Origin: Chitinophagaceae bacterium
GTDB taxonomy: Bacteria; Bacteroidota; Bacteroidia; Chitinophagales; Chitinophagaceae
DNA length: 64,000 nt
Assembly (NCBI GenBank): GCA_016702745.1
Contig: JADJDJ010000003.1
Span: 372,001-436,000, forward strand
Direction of reading: 5' to 3'
The notes under the pieces were generated by a model. The model searched no databases. It saw only the letters and a program-made list of their open reading frames with translations, and was not told where the DNA came from. Of this stretch, positions 8,259 to 17,188 are shown in pieces. Position 1 is the stretch's first letter; every line of letters begins with the position of its first letter. The position numbers were made by a program, and so were the translations under genes.

Positions 8259-10184
8259 ATGCCGCTGATCTCCTACTTTCGGGTTCTTTCTTTCAGGTAC
8301 TTGTTGCTGTACCTGTTCGCTACCGTCTGGCTGGCGAAAGGGGCAAGCGGCCAATCCGGGCAGGAACCTTCCATTGATGTGGCAGGGTTCAATCTGGCGA
8401 TTGAAATCAGGGATCAGATTTCTTCCGTATTTATCAGTAACGAAGAAACGTTCTTAAAAAAATTCCCGGCCATCCCATTTAAACAGGGCGCAGTAATCAA
8501 AGGACCGATTCCTGAAAAATATGTTACGCAAACGGCCCTGGTCAGGTTCCGGATCCATAACAGCGGGAATCAGTTAAAGAAATTATATTTCTTCCCTGGA
8601 TTCTATTATAAAAAAATCAGCCTTTACCGGGTCAATGGTAAAGCGCTTCAACTGCTGCCGGAAATACTACCTGACAACAAAGAAAAAGCCGGGTACCGGG
8701 AATTAACCATTGCAGCCGGTGATAGCATGGAGATCATTGCTTCACTGGGTTTATTGAAAACTTATGTCAATAAGATCAGGCCCCGGCTGGTGAACCCAGA
8801 ATACCTGGATTCATTCATAGCAGGTTTACATGATATCAGCTGGGCGAGTGATTTGTTTACTTATGTGTTTTGCGGTTTACTGCTGATGATGGTGCTCTAT
8901 TCCCTTTCCGTTTATTTCCAGGGTGCCAATAAAGAGTTTCTGTATTATTCGGGTTATGCTTTTTTTATCGGGTTAATGCTTTTTACCAAGGCTTTGTACA
9001 ACTATCATACAGAGCCCATGAACTTCTTCCTGGAAGAATACCTGGATTTTGTATTGCAGGCCACAGGGATCATTTTCTACATGATCTTTATGCAGAAATT
9101 CCTGGACACCCGTAACAATTATCGTTTCCTCAATCGCTTATATAATAGCGGGATCTTCCTGCTGCTCTTTGCCACCCTGACTTTTACTGTTTTACATTAT
9201 GCCACCAATCTTTATCATATCGAGTTTCTGGTAGAGCAGGGAACTAAGTTTCTGTTATTGCTGATGATTGTGGTATTCCTGGTATACAGCAGCAGGTACT
9301 GGCATATTAAATTATTCCGATACCTCTTCTGGGGCAATTTCTTTTACCTTCTTTTTTCACTGGTATCCTACGCACTAATCATAGCTCCGGGGTTATTTCC
9401 TTATCATCCTATTGCCACCAATTCTTTGATTCATTATGAAACCGGGTTGTTCTTTGAACTGGTATTCTTCCTGGGTGGACTCAACTATAAAAACAGACGG
9501 TATATCATTGCCCAAACCAAAGAAAAAGAAGCGTTGAAAGCCCAGGCCATGGTGCAGGAATATGAAAAAGAAATTGCCGTATATAAAGCCCAGCAGGAGG
9601 AAAGACAGCGTATTTCTGCCGACATGCATGATGAACTGGGTTCAGGCATGACGGCCATCCGGCTGATGAGTGAAATTGCACGGAATAAGATGAAGGAAAA
9701 CACCCCGGTTGAGATTGAAAAAATATCCCGTTCTGCGGATGATGTACTCAATAAAATGAATGCCATCATCTGGAGTATGAACAGCAGTAATGACACACTC
9801 GACAACCTGATTTCTTATATCCGGGCCTGGTCGCTGGAATATTTTGAGAGTACGCCGGTCAATTGCCGGGTTAACACTCCTGAAGAAATTCCCCAGCAGG
9901 AACTCACCGGAGATAAAAGAAGAAATATCTTTTTATGTGTAAAAGAATCTCTGAACAATGTATTAAAACATGCCGCTGCCAGCGAAGTAAGTATTGATAT
10001 CCGTGCCGATGAAACAGCATTGCTGATACAAATCCATGATAACGGAAAGGGCATTGATAAAGAAAAACTCCGTCAGTTTGGCAATGGATTGAAAAATATT
10101 GGCCGGAGAATGGAAAGTATTGGTGGAACCTTTTCCATCCAGAATGAAGGCGGAACCGTAACCACCTTACGGCTTCCTTTATGA
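8259..10184 (+). CDS. 7TM-DISM sensor histidine kinase (NarL/HisKA_3 type)
   Basis: The 641-residue membrane kinase has an N-terminal signal/anchor (YLLLYLFATVWLA), an extracytoplasmic 7TMR-DISM-like sensing domain (about 40-190), seven hydrophobic segments (about 198-405) and a coiled coil (KEKEALKAQAMVQEYEKEIA). The HisKA_3 phosphoacceptor box is ERQRISADMHDELGSG with His457, and the ATPase domain has ESLNNVLKHA (N box) and DNGKGID (G box). NarL-type kinases phosphorylate LuxR-type regulators, but none is adjacent, so this is an orphan kinase with an unknown signal. It is divergent from ftsK and convergent with the DUF423 gene, which it overlaps by 6 bases at the ends. Confidence 0.9.
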   Translation: MPLISYFRVLSFRYLLLYLFATVWLAKGASGQSGQEPSIDVAGFNLAIEIRDQISSVFISNEETFLKKFPAIPFKQGAVIKGPIPEKYVTQTALVRFRIHNSGNQLKKLYFFPGFYYKKISLYRVNGKALQLLPEILPDNKEKAGYRELTIAAGDSMEIIASLGLLKTYVNKIRPRLVNPEYLDSFIAGLHDISWASDLFTYVFCGLLLMMVLYSLSVYFQGANKEFLYYSGYAFFIGLMLFTKALYNYHTEPMNFFLEEYLDFVLQATGIIFYMIFMQKFLDTRNNYRFLNRLYNSGIFLLLFATLTFTVLHYATNLYHIEFLVEQGTKFLLLLMIVVFLVYSSRYWHIKLFRYLFWGNFFYLLFSLVSYALIIAPGLFPYHPIATNSLIHYETGLFFELVFFLGGLNYKNRRYIIAQTKEKEALKAQAMVQEYEKEIAVYKAQQEERQRISADMHDELGSGMTAIRLMSEIARNKMKENTPVEIEKISRSADDVLNKMNAIIWSMNSSNDTLDNLISYIRAWSLEYFESTPVNCRVNTPEEIPQQELTGDKRRNIFLCVKESLNNVLKHAAASEVSIDIRADETALLIQIHDNGKGIDKEKLRQFGNGLKNIGRRMESIGGTFSIQNEGGTVTTLRLPL

Positions 10185-10580
10185 TTTTTCCTTTTTCAGT
10201 ACAGCCAGCAGTAACAGTATCCAGCCTGCTATAAAGAAAAGCCCCCCGATGGGTGTAACGGGACCGATCATCCTGCTCATTCCCGATTCCTTAATTTTCA
10301 AAAGCGTCAGCAGGTAAAGCGAGCCTGAAAAAAGAATAATCCCGGTAAGAAAACAATAGCCGGTATACTTCAGTAAATTATGGTTTCCCGTACCGGAAAA
10401 AAGAATCGCCACCAGGATCAAAGCCAGTGCATGCCATCCCTGGTATTGGACGGCAGTCTGGTAAATCTGTAAAATTTTAGGATCACTGGTTACTCTTTGC
10501 AAACCATGGGCCCCAAATTCCCCGGCTGCTACGGCCAGTCCGCTGTGCCCCGCCCCCAGGGCCAGGATTTTTTTATGCAT
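10179..10580 (-). CDS. DUF423 family small membrane protein
   Basis: The 133-residue protein has four predicted membrane helices and the DUF423 pattern: an N-terminal GAHGLQ segment (AAGEFGAHGLQRV), YQTAVQYQGWHALALILV, and a C-terminal MIGPVTPIGGLFFIAGWILL. The molecular function of this family is unknown. Its start overlaps the end of aroK by 8 bases, so the two are translationally coupled. Confidence 0.88.
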   Translation of the reverse strand: MHKKILALGAGHSGLAVAAGEFGAHGLQRVTSDPKILQIYQTAVQYQGWHALALILVAILFSGTGNHNLLKYTGYCFLTGIILFSGSLYLLTLLKIKESGMSRMIGPVTPIGGLFFIAGWILLLLAVLKKEKS

Positions 10581-11079
10581 GAAATGTTTTTTCTACGCGT
10601 TTATCAATATCCACCGGCTCTTCATCAATGGTTACCGTAGCCTGTTCATAATAAATCTTACGGTCGGAATATTTCCGGAAGATAAATGCCATCAACTGAT
10701 CATCCGTCAGATTGCGGATCAGCGGACGGCCTGGTCTTTCTTTTACTAATCGTTCAAATAATACGGATACAGGCGTGTGGATCCAGACCGTGGTTCCGGA
10801 GCGGTTCATATAATCGATATTATTAAAGAAACAGGGCGTGCCACCTCCGGTAGCCAGTATAAAACTATCATGGCTTTCTGTAATCATGAACAACACTTCT
10901 TTTTCCAGCAGACGGAAATGCTCCTCTCCTTCCGTATCAAAAATTTCAGGTATTGATTTACCGGCATGTGTGGTTACCTGTTCATCCAAATCAAAAAAAG
11001 GAATTCCCAGTTTTTGTCCCAGCAAGCGGCCGAGGTAGGATTTACCGGAGCCCATGAATCCTATGAGGAAAATCTTCAA
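10573..11079 (-). CDS. aroK: Shikimate kinase
   Basis: Shikimate kinase phosphorylates shikimate at the 3-hydroxyl in the chorismate pathway. The 168-residue P-loop protein has Walker A GFMGSGKS at residues 7-14, the shikimate-binding FFDLDEQV with the DxD-like aspartates, the glycine-rich ATGGGTPCF, and the LID arginine segment KERPGRPLIR. The length is normal for the family. It shares an operon with the DUF423 gene. The 158 bases upstream contain a repeat with ATGTGA periodicity rather than a clear promoter. Confidence 0.95.
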   Translation of the reverse strand: MKIFLIGFMGSGKSYLGRLLGQKLGIPFFDLDEQVTTHAGKSIPEIFDTEGEEHFRLLEKEVLFMITESHDSFILATGGGTPCFFNNIDYMNRSGTTVWIHTPVSVLFERLVKERPGRPLIRNLTDDQLMAFIFRKYSDRKIYYEQATVTIDEEPVDIDKRVEKTFHA

Positions 11080-11084
11080 GAGAA

Positions 11085-11240
11085 AATGTGGAAATGTGAG
11101 AAATGTGAAAATGTGAAAATATGATACATGTGAAAATAAGAATTAAAATAAATATCAGATATGCAGTCCCATGCGCGAGCATTCATACTCCCGTTAACAA
11201 TCGGGATCCCAATTCTCACATTCACACATTCTCACATTTA
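11085..11240. repeat. Opposed ATGTGAAA-type repeats flanking the aroK-gcdH spacer
   Basis: The segment 11085-11120 repeats ATGTGAAA/ATGTGAGA units, and 11212-11240 holds the complementary type (TCTCACATT, TCACACATT). The two halves could pair across the spacer. The same family lies between groES and groEL. Confidence 0.65.
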
Positions 11241-12422
11241 CTTAAACGCATTAAACCCGGTTACATCCATCCCCGTGATCAGTAAATGAATATCATGTGT
11301 GCCTTCGTAGGTGATTACACTTTCGAGGTTCATCATATGCCGCATGACCGGATATTCACCGGTGATGCCCATTCCACCGAGCATCTGCCTTGCATCGCGG
11401 CAAATATTGGTGGCCACTTCACAGGCATTTCTTTTGGCCATGCTCACCTGTTGCGGACTGGCTTTTCCTTCGCTCATTAATACTCCTAATCTCCAGTTCA
11501 GAAGCTGGGCCTTGGTAATTTCGGTCAGCATCTCGGCCAGCTTTTTTTGTTGCAACTGAAAACTGCCGATTGGTTTGCCAAACTGCTCCCGTTCTTTGGA
11601 ATAACGGAGTGCGGTATCATAACAATCCATAGCTGCCCCAATCGCACCCCAGGCAATTCCAAAACGTGCTTTGGTTAAACAACCTAATGGCCCTTTCAGT
11701 CCTTTGACATTGGGAAAAATATTTTCTTTCGGCACTTTTACATTGTCAAATACGAGTTCACCCGTGGCTGATGCACGAAGACTCCACTTACCATGTGTGG
11801 TGGGTGTGGAAAATCCTTCCATTCCACGCTCCAGAATCATGCCGTGAATTTCACCGGCTTCATTTCTGGCCCATACTACCGCCACATGGGCATAGGGAGC
11901 ATTGCTGATCCACATCTTGGCACCATTGAGGATCACGTGGTCACCGGCATCCTTGAAATTGGTTAACATGCTGGATGGGTCACTGCCATGGTTGGGTTCA
12001 GTTAAACCAAAACAACCCAGCCATTCCCCGCTGCCGAGTTTGGGAAGGTATTTTTTTCGCTGCTCCTCACTGCCATACTGGTAAATCGGAAACATAACCA
12101 GCGAACCCTGCACGGATGCTGTTGAACGGACACCACTATCCCCTCTTTCCAGTTCCTGCATCATGAGACCGTAGGCGATATAATCCAGTCCGCCCCCGCC
12201 ATATTCCACCGGAACAGTTGGGCCAAAACACCCCAGGTCTCCCAGTTGCTTCACAATCTGCTGAGGAAATTCCGCTTTCTGGGCATAGTCTTCAATGATC
12301 GGTGATATTTCTTTTTTTACATAATTACGAACTGATTCACGGATCAGTAAATGCTCTTCGGTGAGGAGTTCATCCAGTCCGAAATAATCGGGGCTGGTAA
12401 AAAGGTCTGTACGGGCTGCCAT
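11238..12422 (-). CDS. gcdH: Glutaryl-CoA dehydrogenase (acyl-CoA dehydrogenase family)
   Basis: The 394-residue flavoprotein is closest in motif to glutaryl-CoA dehydrogenases, which oxidise and decarboxylate glutaryl-CoA to crotonyl-CoA in lysine and tryptophan breakdown. Diagnostic segments are RSTASVQGSLVMFPIYQYGS, GCFGLTEPNHGSDPSSM, KWSLRASATGE, KARFGIAWGAIGA and the catalytic base Glu373 in ITYEGTHDIH. The neighbours are not catabolic, but the kynurenine genes at the other end of the window lead toward the same metabolite. Assignment to glutaryl-CoA rather than another acyl-CoA is by motif only. Confidence 0.88.
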   Translation of the reverse strand: MAARTDLFTSPDYFGLDELLTEEHLLIRESVRNYVKKEISPIIEDYAQKAEFPQQIVKQLGDLGCFGPTVPVEYGGGGLDYIAYGLMMQELERGDSGVRSTASVQGSLVMFPIYQYGSEEQRKKYLPKLGSGEWLGCFGLTEPNHGSDPSSMLTNFKDAGDHVILNGAKMWISNAPYAHVAVVWARNEAGEIHGMILERGMEGFSTPTTHGKWSLRASATGELVFDNVKVPKENIFPNVKGLKGPLGCLTKARFGIAWGAIGAAMDCYDTALRYSKEREQFGKPIGSFQLQQKKLAEMLTEITKAQLLNWRLGVLMSEGKASPQQVSMAKRNACEVATNICRDARQMLGGMGITGEYPVMRHMMNLESVITYEGTHDIHLLITGMDVTGFNAFK

Positions 12423-13058
12423 CGTCTTGAATTAAGCGTATTTAAGATAGGGCAAAGGTAAGAGAAAGTATGGCAAAGGAGGTTGTGTGGGGTTAGTCTA
12501 AACAAGCTATTGTTGTACCCCTCCGGGGCACCGGTCATTCTTATCAGTGTTTTTGTGATAGATATTGAGCCCCGCTGGGGCTGAGAGAGAGCGCAGTGAT
12601 CGCTGTGTGCGCTATGGTTTTCCTTTTAACCTGATGTTGTGCCCCGCTGGGGCACCGGTCACTCTTGTCAGTGTTTTTGTTACAGATATTGAGCCCCGCT
12701 GGGGCTAAGAGAGATCGCAGTGATCGCTGTGTGCGTTGTGGTTCTAATTGCAGATTTTTTTTAAACCACGGCGAACACGGAGATACACGGCGGGTGGTTA
12801 CCGATATGATACCGCGCTGGGGCTGTGAGATCGCAGTATTTTTTTACGCCTGGTGTCTCTTGACCCCGGAGGGGTCCAATATCGGTAACAAAAAGGCCCA
12901 ACAAAAAAACAGTGACCCCAGCGGGGTCAAACTGTGGTGAAGGATGGTAAAACGATTGTTAACGATACCTTGATACGCCGGAACAGAGATAAGGTTTTAC
13001 AAAAAACCCATACGAATAGTCACTAAACCAAATTTGCCCTACTTTCACCCCAAAAAAT
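12423..13058. repeat. 636-base spacer: 124-bp tandem duplication and GC-rich palindromes
   Basis: No credible gene is seen. Two copies of a 124-bp unit start at 12511 and 12635 (TGTTGT, CACCGGTCA, CAGTGTTTTTGT, GATATTGAGCCCC, GATCGCTGTGTGCG). Perfect or near-perfect palindromes lie at 12568-12582 and 12692-12706 (AGCCCCGCTGGGGCT), 12639-12655, 12862-12876 (GACCCCGGAGGGGTC) and 12914-12928. A segment at about 12763-12792 (AACCACGGCGAACACGGAG) is the common 'accacgga' intergenic repeat. A 91-codon open frame at 12665-12940 consists of these repeats and is not called. Confidence 0.8.
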
Positions 13059-13595
13059 ATGCGGCGCTTATTCCTACTCGGACTGGTTCTTTCTTGTCAG
13101 CTGATGACAGTCGCCCAGACCATCAGCAAAACAGGCTGGAAGACCTTTACAGATACAGCAGGTATGTTTACAGCGAAATATCCACCCACCTGGATCAACA
13201 AAATCAAGGAAGGAAACCGGGTCTTCTTTACCTCCCCTGCTGAAAGCGAAACGGATAGTTTCAATGAAAATGTCAATATCAGTGTAAAGTATAATACTGC
13301 CTATGGTGGTCAGATCAAGATTGGTGATCTGTTTCCTTCTGTAACTGATCAGCTGAAAACAGCTTTCAGTGATTTTAAAAGTGAAAGCCAGCGCAGTTTT
13401 ACCTGGAACAAAGCCGAAGCCGTGGAAATTATATACTCCGGTTTCAGCAGTCTGGATGATAAAATGCGGATCCGGATCATCCAGTGGTTTTGCTTTTACA
13501 AATCACGGCTCTATACCGTAACCTATACGGCAACTGCCAGCAATACCAGTTTAAAATCCACGGCACTTGGTATTATGGGAAGTATCCGGTTCTGA
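13059..13595 (+). CDS. Exported PsbP/DUF1795-like protein of unknown role
   Basis: The 178-residue protein has a signal peptide (MRRLFLLGLVLSCQLMTVAQ). The mature part starts with W-x-FTDTAGMFTAKYPPTW and has FFTSPAESETDSFNENVNISV, followed by a helix and a strand-rich end. This pattern is that of PsbP/MOG1-fold secreted proteins found in many Bacteroidota. The ligand is unknown. It ends 8 bases from the convergent CocE-type hydrolase gene. Confidence 0.7.
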   Translation: MRRLFLLGLVLSCQLMTVAQTISKTGWKTFTDTAGMFTAKYPPTWINKIKEGNRVFFTSPAESETDSFNENVNISVKYNTAYGGQIKIGDLFPSVTDQLKTAFSDFKSESQRSFTWNKAEAVEIIYSGFSSLDDKMRIRIIQWFCFYKSRLYTVTYTATASNTSLKSTALGIMGSIRF

Positions 13596-13602
13596 TTTTT
13601 TC

Positions 13603-15489
13603 TCAGAATCCTTTCTTGGGTTGTTGTTGCCCTCCTGCTCCAATTACAGATGAACCCAGTACTTTAATGGTTGACTTGATAAAATCAGATTCCTCCGCTT
13701 TGTAAATATTATCTACATATTTCTGCGGATTCCGGTCAATATAAGGGAACCAGGTACTGTGGATCTGGATCATGATCTTATGTCCTTTCTTGAATGTATG
13801 CAAAACATCCTGCAGGGGAACATTCACATCTGTGGGTTGTCCGGGCACAAAAGGTTCCGGCTTTTCAAAACTGTTCCTGAACCGGCCGCGGAATACTTCA
13901 CTGCGAACCAGTTGCTGGTAACCACCCATGACAATGTTCTTGGGATTGTGCTCGTAGTTGGGATGATTATCCGGATACACATCAATCAGCTTTACAATAA
14001 AATCGGCATCGGTTCCGCTCATGGCCACTTTCAGTTTGGCCAGGATTTCCCCGGCTATGGTTACTTCATCTCCCAGTACTTCTGTTTCAAAGGTCAGCAC
14101 ATCCGGACGCATGGAAGCCTGGCGCTGGTCATCACTCATGAAGTTTCGGGGTGTAAATGTGAGCCCTTCTGTTTGTGAAGTATAAGGAACCGGCTTGGCA
14201 GGATCGCTGATATATTCAAAAGCATTTTCTGCACTCACTTCTTTATTAATAACCAGTTTTCCATTGGGCTCAAAACGCATTTGAAGCGAAGCAGCTTCTT
14301 TAGGAGGCCATACATCATGTTTTTCCCATTTCTTGGTTCCAGTATTAAACACATAGGCTTCTGGCATGTCTTCCGTTCCCTGGTCTTTCAGGTAACGGGC
14401 AAAGAATTTAAATTCAATCTCCTTTTGATAAAAGCTGGCAATACTATCGCCGAAATAAATATGGTTATGGGTGCTTTTCGCTTTTTCATCGGCCCAGTCA
14501 CCATGACCCCAGGGACCCATCACAATGGTATTTTTAGCACCGGGGCTTGTCTTTTCAATGGTCTTGTAAATATTGATCGGCCCGAACAAATCCTCTGCAT
14601 CAAACCATCCGCCCACGGTCATTACAGCCGGTTTAATATTTTTCAGATGCGGGAGCAGACTTCTTTTCTGCCAGAAGGTATCATAGTTGGGATGATCAAT
14701 GATCTGATTCCAGAAAAAATTATCGTGATGAAATTCGCTGGTAACATTTTTCAGGGGACCCTTTTTCAGCCAGTAGCTGTATGCGTCTTTCGGCGCCTTG
14801 CCATAAACCCTCATCAGTTCAGGCATATACCAGTCCTTACGGGTGGTATCTTTTTTCTGGTATCCGAAGACAGCAAACGCAGCCGTATAGCTCTGGAGAT
14901 AGGCGCCCATATGGTGAAAGTCGTCAAAGAAAAAATCAGAAATTGGTGCCTGTGGTGACACGGCTTTCAAAGCCGGGTGCGCATCAGGAAGGGAAGCGGC
15001 TGAATAAAATCCGGGATAGGAAATGCCATAGATCCCTACACTGCCGTTATTGCCTTTCAGGTTTTTGACCATCCAGTCAATGGTATCCCAGGTATCTGAG
15101 CTTTCATCAATCGCTGTTTTGTTTTTCGGATCATTGCCGGGGATATTCGGCCGCATATTGTCAAATGTGCCTTCACTCATATAACGGCCGCGCACATCCT
15201 GAAACACCAGAATGTAGAGATCCTTTACCAGGTAATCGGATGGATGACCATGGGTATTAAAATTTGCATAGCCGGATGCGTTGTAACAGGTACGGTTCAT
15301 CAGGATCGGATAGGTTTTGGAACGATCCTTTGGCATATACACAAGGGTAAATAACTTAACCCCATCCCGCATAGGGATGAAATACTCGAACTTGTCATAG
15401 TTCTCCTTCATAAAACTGTTGATGGAGGACTGTGACTGTGCAAAGAAAGAAGTTGCAAAAAGGGCGATCAGAATCAATGTATTTTTCAT
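13603..15489 (-). CDS. CocE/NonD family exported hydrolase (alpha-amino acid ester hydrolase-like)
   Basis: The 628-residue protein has a signal peptide (MKNTLILIALFATSFFAQS) and an alpha/beta-hydrolase domain: FQDVRGRYMSEG, nucleophile Ser157 in GIYGISYPGFY, and GPWGHGDW with the likely catalytic His. A C-terminal jelly-roll domain (PGQPTDVNVPLQDVLHTFKKG, IHSTWFPYIDRNPQKYVDNI) is typical of X-Pro dipeptidyl-peptidase-type enzymes. The acidic DFFFDDFHHMGAY segment resembles the carboxylate cluster that binds the alpha-amino group in amino acid ester hydrolases. It may act on short peptides or amino acid esters in the periplasm. Confidence 0.87.
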   Translation of the reverse strand: MKNTLILIALFATSFFAQSQSSINSFMKENYDKFEYFIPMRDGVKLFTLVYMPKDRSKTYPILMNRTCYNASGYANFNTHGHPSDYLVKDLYILVFQDVRGRYMSEGTFDNMRPNIPGNDPKNKTAIDESSDTWDTIDWMVKNLKGNNGSVGIYGISYPGFYSAASLPDAHPALKAVSPQAPISDFFFDDFHHMGAYLQSYTAAFAVFGYQKKDTTRKDWYMPELMRVYGKAPKDAYSYWLKKGPLKNVTSEFHHDNFFWNQIIDHPNYDTFWQKRSLLPHLKNIKPAVMTVGGWFDAEDLFGPINIYKTIEKTSPGAKNTIVMGPWGHGDWADEKAKSTHNHIYFGDSIASFYQKEIEFKFFARYLKDQGTEDMPEAYVFNTGTKKWEKHDVWPPKEAASLQMRFEPNGKLVINKEVSAENAFEYISDPAKPVPYTSQTEGLTFTPRNFMSDDQRQASMRPDVLTFETEVLGDEVTIAGEILAKLKVAMSGTDADFIVKLIDVYPDNHPNYEHNPKNIVMGGYQQLVRSEVFRGRFRNSFEKPEPFVPGQPTDVNVPLQDVLHTFKKGHKIMIQIHSTWFPYIDRNPQKYVDNIYKAEESDFIKSTIKVLGSSVIGAGGQQQPKKGF

Positions 15490-15623
15490 GCCGTTTTTTT
15501 AGGCTGAAAAAATACAGAAAATTAACCGAACCCCGTTACCGTCCGTCAGGTGAACATGATTTCGTTGACCATTTGTTAAACAATGCCTGTGTTGGGTTCA
15601 ACTTTTGCTGTATACTGGCTGAT

Positions 15624-16688
15624 TCAAATCACCAGGTTCCAGCCATAGGGATCCCTGCCTGGTTTTGACCGGATCTCTTCCAGTTCTTTCTTCAGGATTT
15701 GCTGGATACTCTTCTTCCCATAGGCTGGTAATGTATAATCCAGTCCGTTGATCCCCACCAGACTGATTGGTGCCACCACGGCTGCAGTACCGGCTCCGAA
15801 TATTTCCGTGATCGCATTATTCAGAAAGCCGAACGTGAGTTCTTCAACCGGCACGGGTCTTTCTTCCACGGGAATTCCTTTATCCTGCGCGATACGGAGC
15901 AGGGAGTCGCGGGTCACCCCATCCAGGATGGAATCGGATAATGGGGCCGTGACCAGGGTGCCATTGACTACAAACATTACATTCATGGTACCGGATTCTT
16001 CGATGAATTTATTTTCTGCCGCATCGGTCCATAAAACCTGATCGTATCCTTCGGCTCGGGCAATCTTTGTTGGAAGAAAGGCGGCTCCATAATTACCGCC
16101 GCATTTGGCAAAACCGGTTCCGCCCCTTGCAGCCCTGATATACTGTGTTTCTACTTTTACCCGTATTGGCCGGGCATATAATTCAGGTACAGGCCCGGCG
16201 ATAATTACAAAGCGGTATTGCTCTGATATTTTTACACCCAGTTTGGGTTCACTGGCATACATGAAAGGGCGGAGATAAAGCGCCGCACCAGGTTGTTTGG
16301 GTGCCCATGCTTTATCTGTTTCAACCAGTCTGATCAGTCCTTCCCTGAAAATTTCCTCCGGTGGAGCAGGCATACACATTCTTTCCAGAGAAAGACAGAA
16401 ACGTTCATAGTGTTTATCCACTCTGAAAATATTCAACCGGCCATCTTCCATATAAAAGGCTTTCATGCCTTCAAATACGGTTTGTCCGTAATGCAGGGCG
16501 AGTGTAGCCGGATGCATGGAGAGATTGGACAAGGGTAGAATCTGCGGTTGTTGCCATTGGCCATTGGCATAATCACATATCAGCATATGGTCCGATAAAT
16601 GCTGACCAAATTCCAGATTTTCAAAATCCACTTCCTGAATCCGGGAGCGGGCGATTTTCTTTACAGGGATCTCTGTGATCATTTCCAT
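15624..16688 (-). CDS. ilvE: Branched-chain amino acid aminotransferase
   Basis: IlvE interconverts leucine, isoleucine and valine with their 2-oxo acids, using PLP. The 354-residue fold-type IV protein has LHYGQTVFEGMKAF, the lysine loop TGFAKCGGNYGAA with Lys195 as PLP Schiff base, and ESGTMNVMFV and DGVTRDSLL for cofactor and substrate. The length and the GFAK(C)GGNYG form match the longer eukaryote-like BCAT class. A second Met at codon 3 is an equally possible start. The gene stands alone, with a 500-base repeat-rich spacer upstream. Confidence 0.95.
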   Translation of the reverse strand: MEMITEIPVKKIARSRIQEVDFENLEFGQHLSDHMLICDYANGQWQQPQILPLSNLSMHPATLALHYGQTVFEGMKAFYMEDGRLNIFRVDKHYERFCLSLERMCMPAPPEEIFREGLIRLVETDKAWAPKQPGAALYLRPFMYASEPKLGVKISEQYRFVIIAGPVPELYARPIRVKVETQYIRAARGGTGFAKCGGNYGAAFLPTKIARAEGYDQVLWTDAAENKFIEESGTMNVMFVVNGTLVTAPLSDSILDGVTRDSLLRIAQDKGIPVEERPVPVEELTFGFLNNAITEIFGAGTAAVVAPISLVGINGLDYTLPAYGKKSIQQILKKELEEIRSKPGRDPYGWNLVI

Positions 16689-17188
16689 GATTATTATTTT
16701 TAATGAAACCTCAGATCAATACTGAATTGCCAGATGCAGCGGACTGACAATCAGTATCATTAAATGCTGGTACAAATTTTTTATATTAACGGCAAATAAA
16801 ACAGATTCAGTTTATGTATTTTTGACTAGATCAGATGAGAGAGAAGTCGAGAGTCAGGAGTCGAGAGTCAAGAGTAAAGAGGCGTGAGTTGATGATTGCG
16901 GCGTTAGGCTAGTAAGAAGTTATCAGTGATCCGTGTGAAATCAATATCCCAATATCCAAATATCTTAATATCCAATCCCCGCCTTCGCTAAAGCTATGGC
17001 GGGCGAGGCAATATCCCGCCTTCGCTGAGGCTACGGCGGGCGAGGAAGTCGGGAGTCCAGAGTCTTGAGTCGGGAGTTAAGGAGCGGGGGCTGATACCTG
17101 GAATGTTGTATAAGCTAAGAGTGATGAGTGAAGATTGCGGCATGTGAAACCAATATCTAAATATCCTAATAACTAAATATCTTCTACT
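16689..17188. repeat. 500-base spacer with GAGAGTC heptamers and two 26-bp hairpins
   Basis: No gene is visible. The GAGTC-type heptamer arrays lie at about 16838-16880 and 17046-17083, AATATCC-type repeats at 16941-16977, and two hairpins with CCCGCC/GGCGGG stems at 16978-17003 and 17015-17040 (opposite orientation to those at 1.8-1.95 kb). The promoter of the MocR-type gene must lie in or beyond these repeats. Confidence 0.8.

Noticed and set aside
12665..12940. 91-codon open frame
   Set aside because: It is built from the GC palindromes and the 124-bp duplication, and has no start context or protein-like pattern.
15490..15623. tRNA gene suggested by GTTCAAC and GATTCAAATC strings
   Set aside because: No acceptor stem, D arm or anticodon arm can be formed around them, and the second string overlaps the end of ilvE.
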